56,272 nt of DNA from a bacterium (lineage in GTDB: Bacteria; UBP6; UBA1177). Position 1 is the stretch's first letter. Each line of letters opens with the position of its first letter. The stretch is taken from positions 1-56,272 of the forward strand of contig JAKLDO010000006.1 of the NCBI GenBank assembly GCA_022703485.1. The letters are read 5' to 3'. The notes beneath the pieces were generated by a model. That model was given only the letters and a program-made list of their open reading frames with translations. It did not search any database and was not told the DNA's origin. Shown piece by piece: positions 54,607 to 56,272 of this stretch. A program made the position numbers and the translations under genes.

Positions 54607-54622
54607 TGGCATTTCTTTTGCT
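54607..54622 (+). promoter_or_regulatory. sigma-54 (-24/-12) promoter
   Basis: TGGCAT at 54607-54612 and TTGCT at 54618-54622 match TGGCACRNNNNTTGCW in both invariant GG and GC and in the exact spacing. Only the C at the sixth position and the R differ. The predicted start is near 54634, with GGAG (54645-54648) and GTG 54656 downstream. Confidence 0.75.
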
Positions 54623-54655
54623 CAGTATGTTGTGATTTTTTTATGGAGTCATTCC

Positions 54656-56272
54656 GTGCCCAACATTGCAAAAACTTCAGAAGCCCTTAAAATCAATCTG
54701 GAAGCAACGAAAATCCATTCGTATATATTTTCTGCAAAAGAACTTCTGATAATTCAATCTGTTTCAAGTCATCCGTCTGTAAAAAACAGAATTATGACAT
54801 TTTTCAGAGAACTTCACCATCCCTACCCTGACAAAACGCAGATCATTGAAGATCTCAGATGGATCATTCTTAATAATCTGTGGATATTTTCTGAACTTCC
54901 TGAAAAACAGACTATTCTTGAAGTTTTCGGAGAAGCTTTCTTTTCCATAATGAAAATGAATCTTGACACAATACAGCTTGAAAGACTTAAAAACACTCTT
55001 TTCAACACTCTTGAAACTGTTTACTCGATATACGAAACAGGAAAATTTTCATATGTACAGTTTCGAAGCTGTCTCGATATCTTTGACCATATAATGTCCG
55101 CAGAAAATTCAGGGCTTATGGAATCCTCCGGCTCCATCAAAAAATTCATGGTAAGAATTTCAAAAGATCCGCAGGCACACAGCACAATTTTTCGAATACT
55201 TAAAAAAGCACTGGTAAGAAATATCCTTTACTGGAAAAATATTCCGTCATTTTCAGAATGGTTTTCCGACACAAAAACCGCACATGAGACAGAGTACCGT
55301 GAAATAGAATCTGCCATGAAACAGCAGTTCCCTGAAATATTTTTTGATGAAACAGTCCAGATGATACAGAAAGCTTCAGGCTGCGAAGCCCTTTTTGCAA
55401 TACCTGATTTTACCTATTTTACAGACCGCCTCAGAAATACAACAGACTATATTTCCAGCACAACCGGAAAAATATATTTCATTTTTTATCTTCTTGAGCT
55501 GGAACCGATGATACCGATCAGCGAATATCTCCTGTTTGATCTGAACAGAACGCTTAAACAGATTTCACTCAATGAAACAAAGAATGCAAAACTGGTTATC
55601 AGCAGGATATTCAATTTCTTCAAACCTGTTAAACACCGTTTCAGCCATGCGATACTGGAATGCATTAAAACTCTCGGAATTGAAATCGTTAAAAAAGGGG
55701 ATCACGATCTGGCTGATCATTTTTTCGATGCGGTAATAGACTACGGTTTCATCTACCCTGATATAAAAGGAGTGAATCAGGACTGGCAAATGATCGTTGA
55801 TAAAAATCATGTCAGAAACATCAGGACATGGCTTGAAATAATCGAAGTTGATCCTGATCTCTGTACCAAGCTTCTTTCAGGTCTTCTTATCAATTTGAGG
55901 ACTGGCGGGGTTTTCATTTCAGACACCGATCTTTTCCAGACCGACATAACCAAATTCCTTAACAGCAAGATCAGTTCAGCTTACCATATTGCAAGACAGA
56001 TCGCTGTTCTTTTTCCGGTATATTTCAATGAGATCGGTGCCGAAGGTGAGCTCCGGAAAATTTCAACAGCAATTGATGAAATGTCTCAACGGAAAGACTC
56101 TCTTGTTCATTTTCTGAGAAAACAGATACATGCAGAAAGCAACAATACTCACATCGGCCTCGTGAAAGATATCTTTACATACTGGCTGACAGGTGAAAAA
56201 AAGCATCTTCAAAATAAAATACCGGCGGACATATATGTCTCCCTGAACTGTTCAGAAGATCTTTACGCAGAA
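54656..56272 (+). CDS. large mostly helical protein, C-terminal part outside the window
   Basis: The frame is open from GTG 54656 to the right edge (539 codons, no stop). GGAG at 54645-54648 lies seven bases before GTG, and the gene sits behind the sigma-54 promoter. The protein has no signal peptide and no membrane helix and is dominated by amphipathic helices. Segments with strong conservation character include SEYLLFDLNRTLKQI, VNQDWQMIVDKNHVRNIRTW, GGVFISDTDLFQTDITKFLN and FNEIGAEGELRKISTAIDEM. I have an unverified impression that these resemble the N-terminal part of very large PEP/pyruvate-binding (PpdK-like) fusion proteins. Function is otherwise unknown. Confidence 0.75.
   Translation, partial: MPNIAKTSEALKINLEATKIHSYIFSAKELLIIQSVSSHPSVKNRIMTFFRELHHPYPDKTQIIEDLRWIILNNLWIFSELPEKQTILEVFGEAFFSIMKMNLDTIQLERLKNTLFNTLETVYSIYETGKFSYVQFRSCLDIFDHIMSAENSGLMESSGSIKKFMVRISKDPQAHSTIFRILKKALVRNILYWKNIPSFSEWFSDTKTAHETEYREIESAMKQQFPEIFFDETVQMIQKASGCEALFAIPDFTYFTDRLRNTTDYISSTTGKIYFIFYLLELEPMIPISEYLLFDLNRTLKQISLNETKNAKLVISRIFNFFKPVKHRFSHAILECIKTLGIEIVKKGDHDLADHFFDAVIDYGFIYPDIKGVNQDWQMIVDKNHVRNIRTWLEIIEVDPDLCTKLLSGLLINLRTGGVFISDTDLFQTDITKFLNSKISSAYHIARQIAVLFPVYFNEIGAEGELRKISTAIDEMSQRKDSLVHFLRKQIHAESNNTHIGLVKDIFTYWLTGEKKHLQNKIPADIYVSLNCSEDLYAE

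Overview
The window comes from a Gram-negative bacterium that I cannot place to phylum with confidence. It encodes at least seven lipoproteins together with Lgt and LspA, two or three outer-membrane beta-barrel proteins, a Wza-type polysaccharide export lipoprotein, GalU and a contiguous recC-recB-recD cluster. Base composition is in the mid-forties percent G+C by eye. Ordinary TAA/TGA/TAG stops, strong GGAGG ribosome sites and sigma-70-like TTGACA/TATAAT promoters are used. Lipoproteins with long Thr-Gly-Asp linkers, a TolC-like short protein and sigma-54 regulators fit an uncultured lineage of the Myxococcota/deltaproteobacterial or FCB type, but this is inference. No rRNA, tRNA, CRISPR array or insertion sequence was seen.

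Layout: 1-6930 (+) is a tightly overlapped run: a TlpA-like thioredoxin lipoprotein interrupted by an in-frame TAG, an outer-membrane barrel, a gamma-carbonic anhydrase homologue, a 5'-nucleotidase, a PfkB kinase, an SMR-fold membrane protein without the usual Glu, and an OPX polysaccharide export lipoprotein. It runs on into polA (6927-9428), then a second outer-membrane protein and a convergent NtrC-type regulator. 12817-19236 (+) holds a lipoprotein, a DksA-like factor, galU, two exported proteins, priA and a glycerate kinase. 19231-22582 (-) holds a thioredoxin-DsbD-like fusion, a Cys-rich lipoprotein and a DegT-type aminotransferase. 22709-25021 (+) is a cluster of three exported proteins ending in a lamin-tail-domain lipoprotein. 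25006-29101 (-) is the ileS-lspA-lgt operon. 29285-31524 (+) is a HEAT-repeat protein plus a family-4 uracil-DNA glycosylase. 31512-42077 (-) is a second 5'-nucleotidase, recD, recB, recC and a TGDTAD-repeat lipoprotein.

The region from 42078 onward is the most interesting. A 127-nt multi-branched palindromic element lies at 42171-42297, before udk and a Gld-type ABC transporter (43123-47002). This is followed by a candidate short non-coding RNA with its own promoter and terminator (47016-47125), and an AT-rich two-gene islet on the minus strand (47129-48273: a DUF3800 protein plus a possible BECR-fold RNase) bordered by a long hairpin at 48378-48412. After a methyltransferase, a Gfo/Idh/MocA oxidoreductase, a Nudix hydrolase and an RNA m5U methyltransferase comes a signalling unit: a soluble PAS histidine kinase, a sigma-54 response regulator, and an intergenic region with a full-consensus-spaced -24/-12 sigma-54 promoter, an IHF-like site and an upstream dyad. 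Next is a large mostly helical protein of unclear function that runs off the right edge.

Genes that plausibly work together: ileS-lspA-lgt with the many lipoproteins; recC-recB-recD as the exonuclease V complex; galU, the DegT aminotransferase, the Gfo/Idh/MocA oxidoreductase, the SMR-like protein and the OPX lipoprotein in surface polysaccharide synthesis and export (inferred, since they are dispersed); and 51903-56272 as one signal-response unit.
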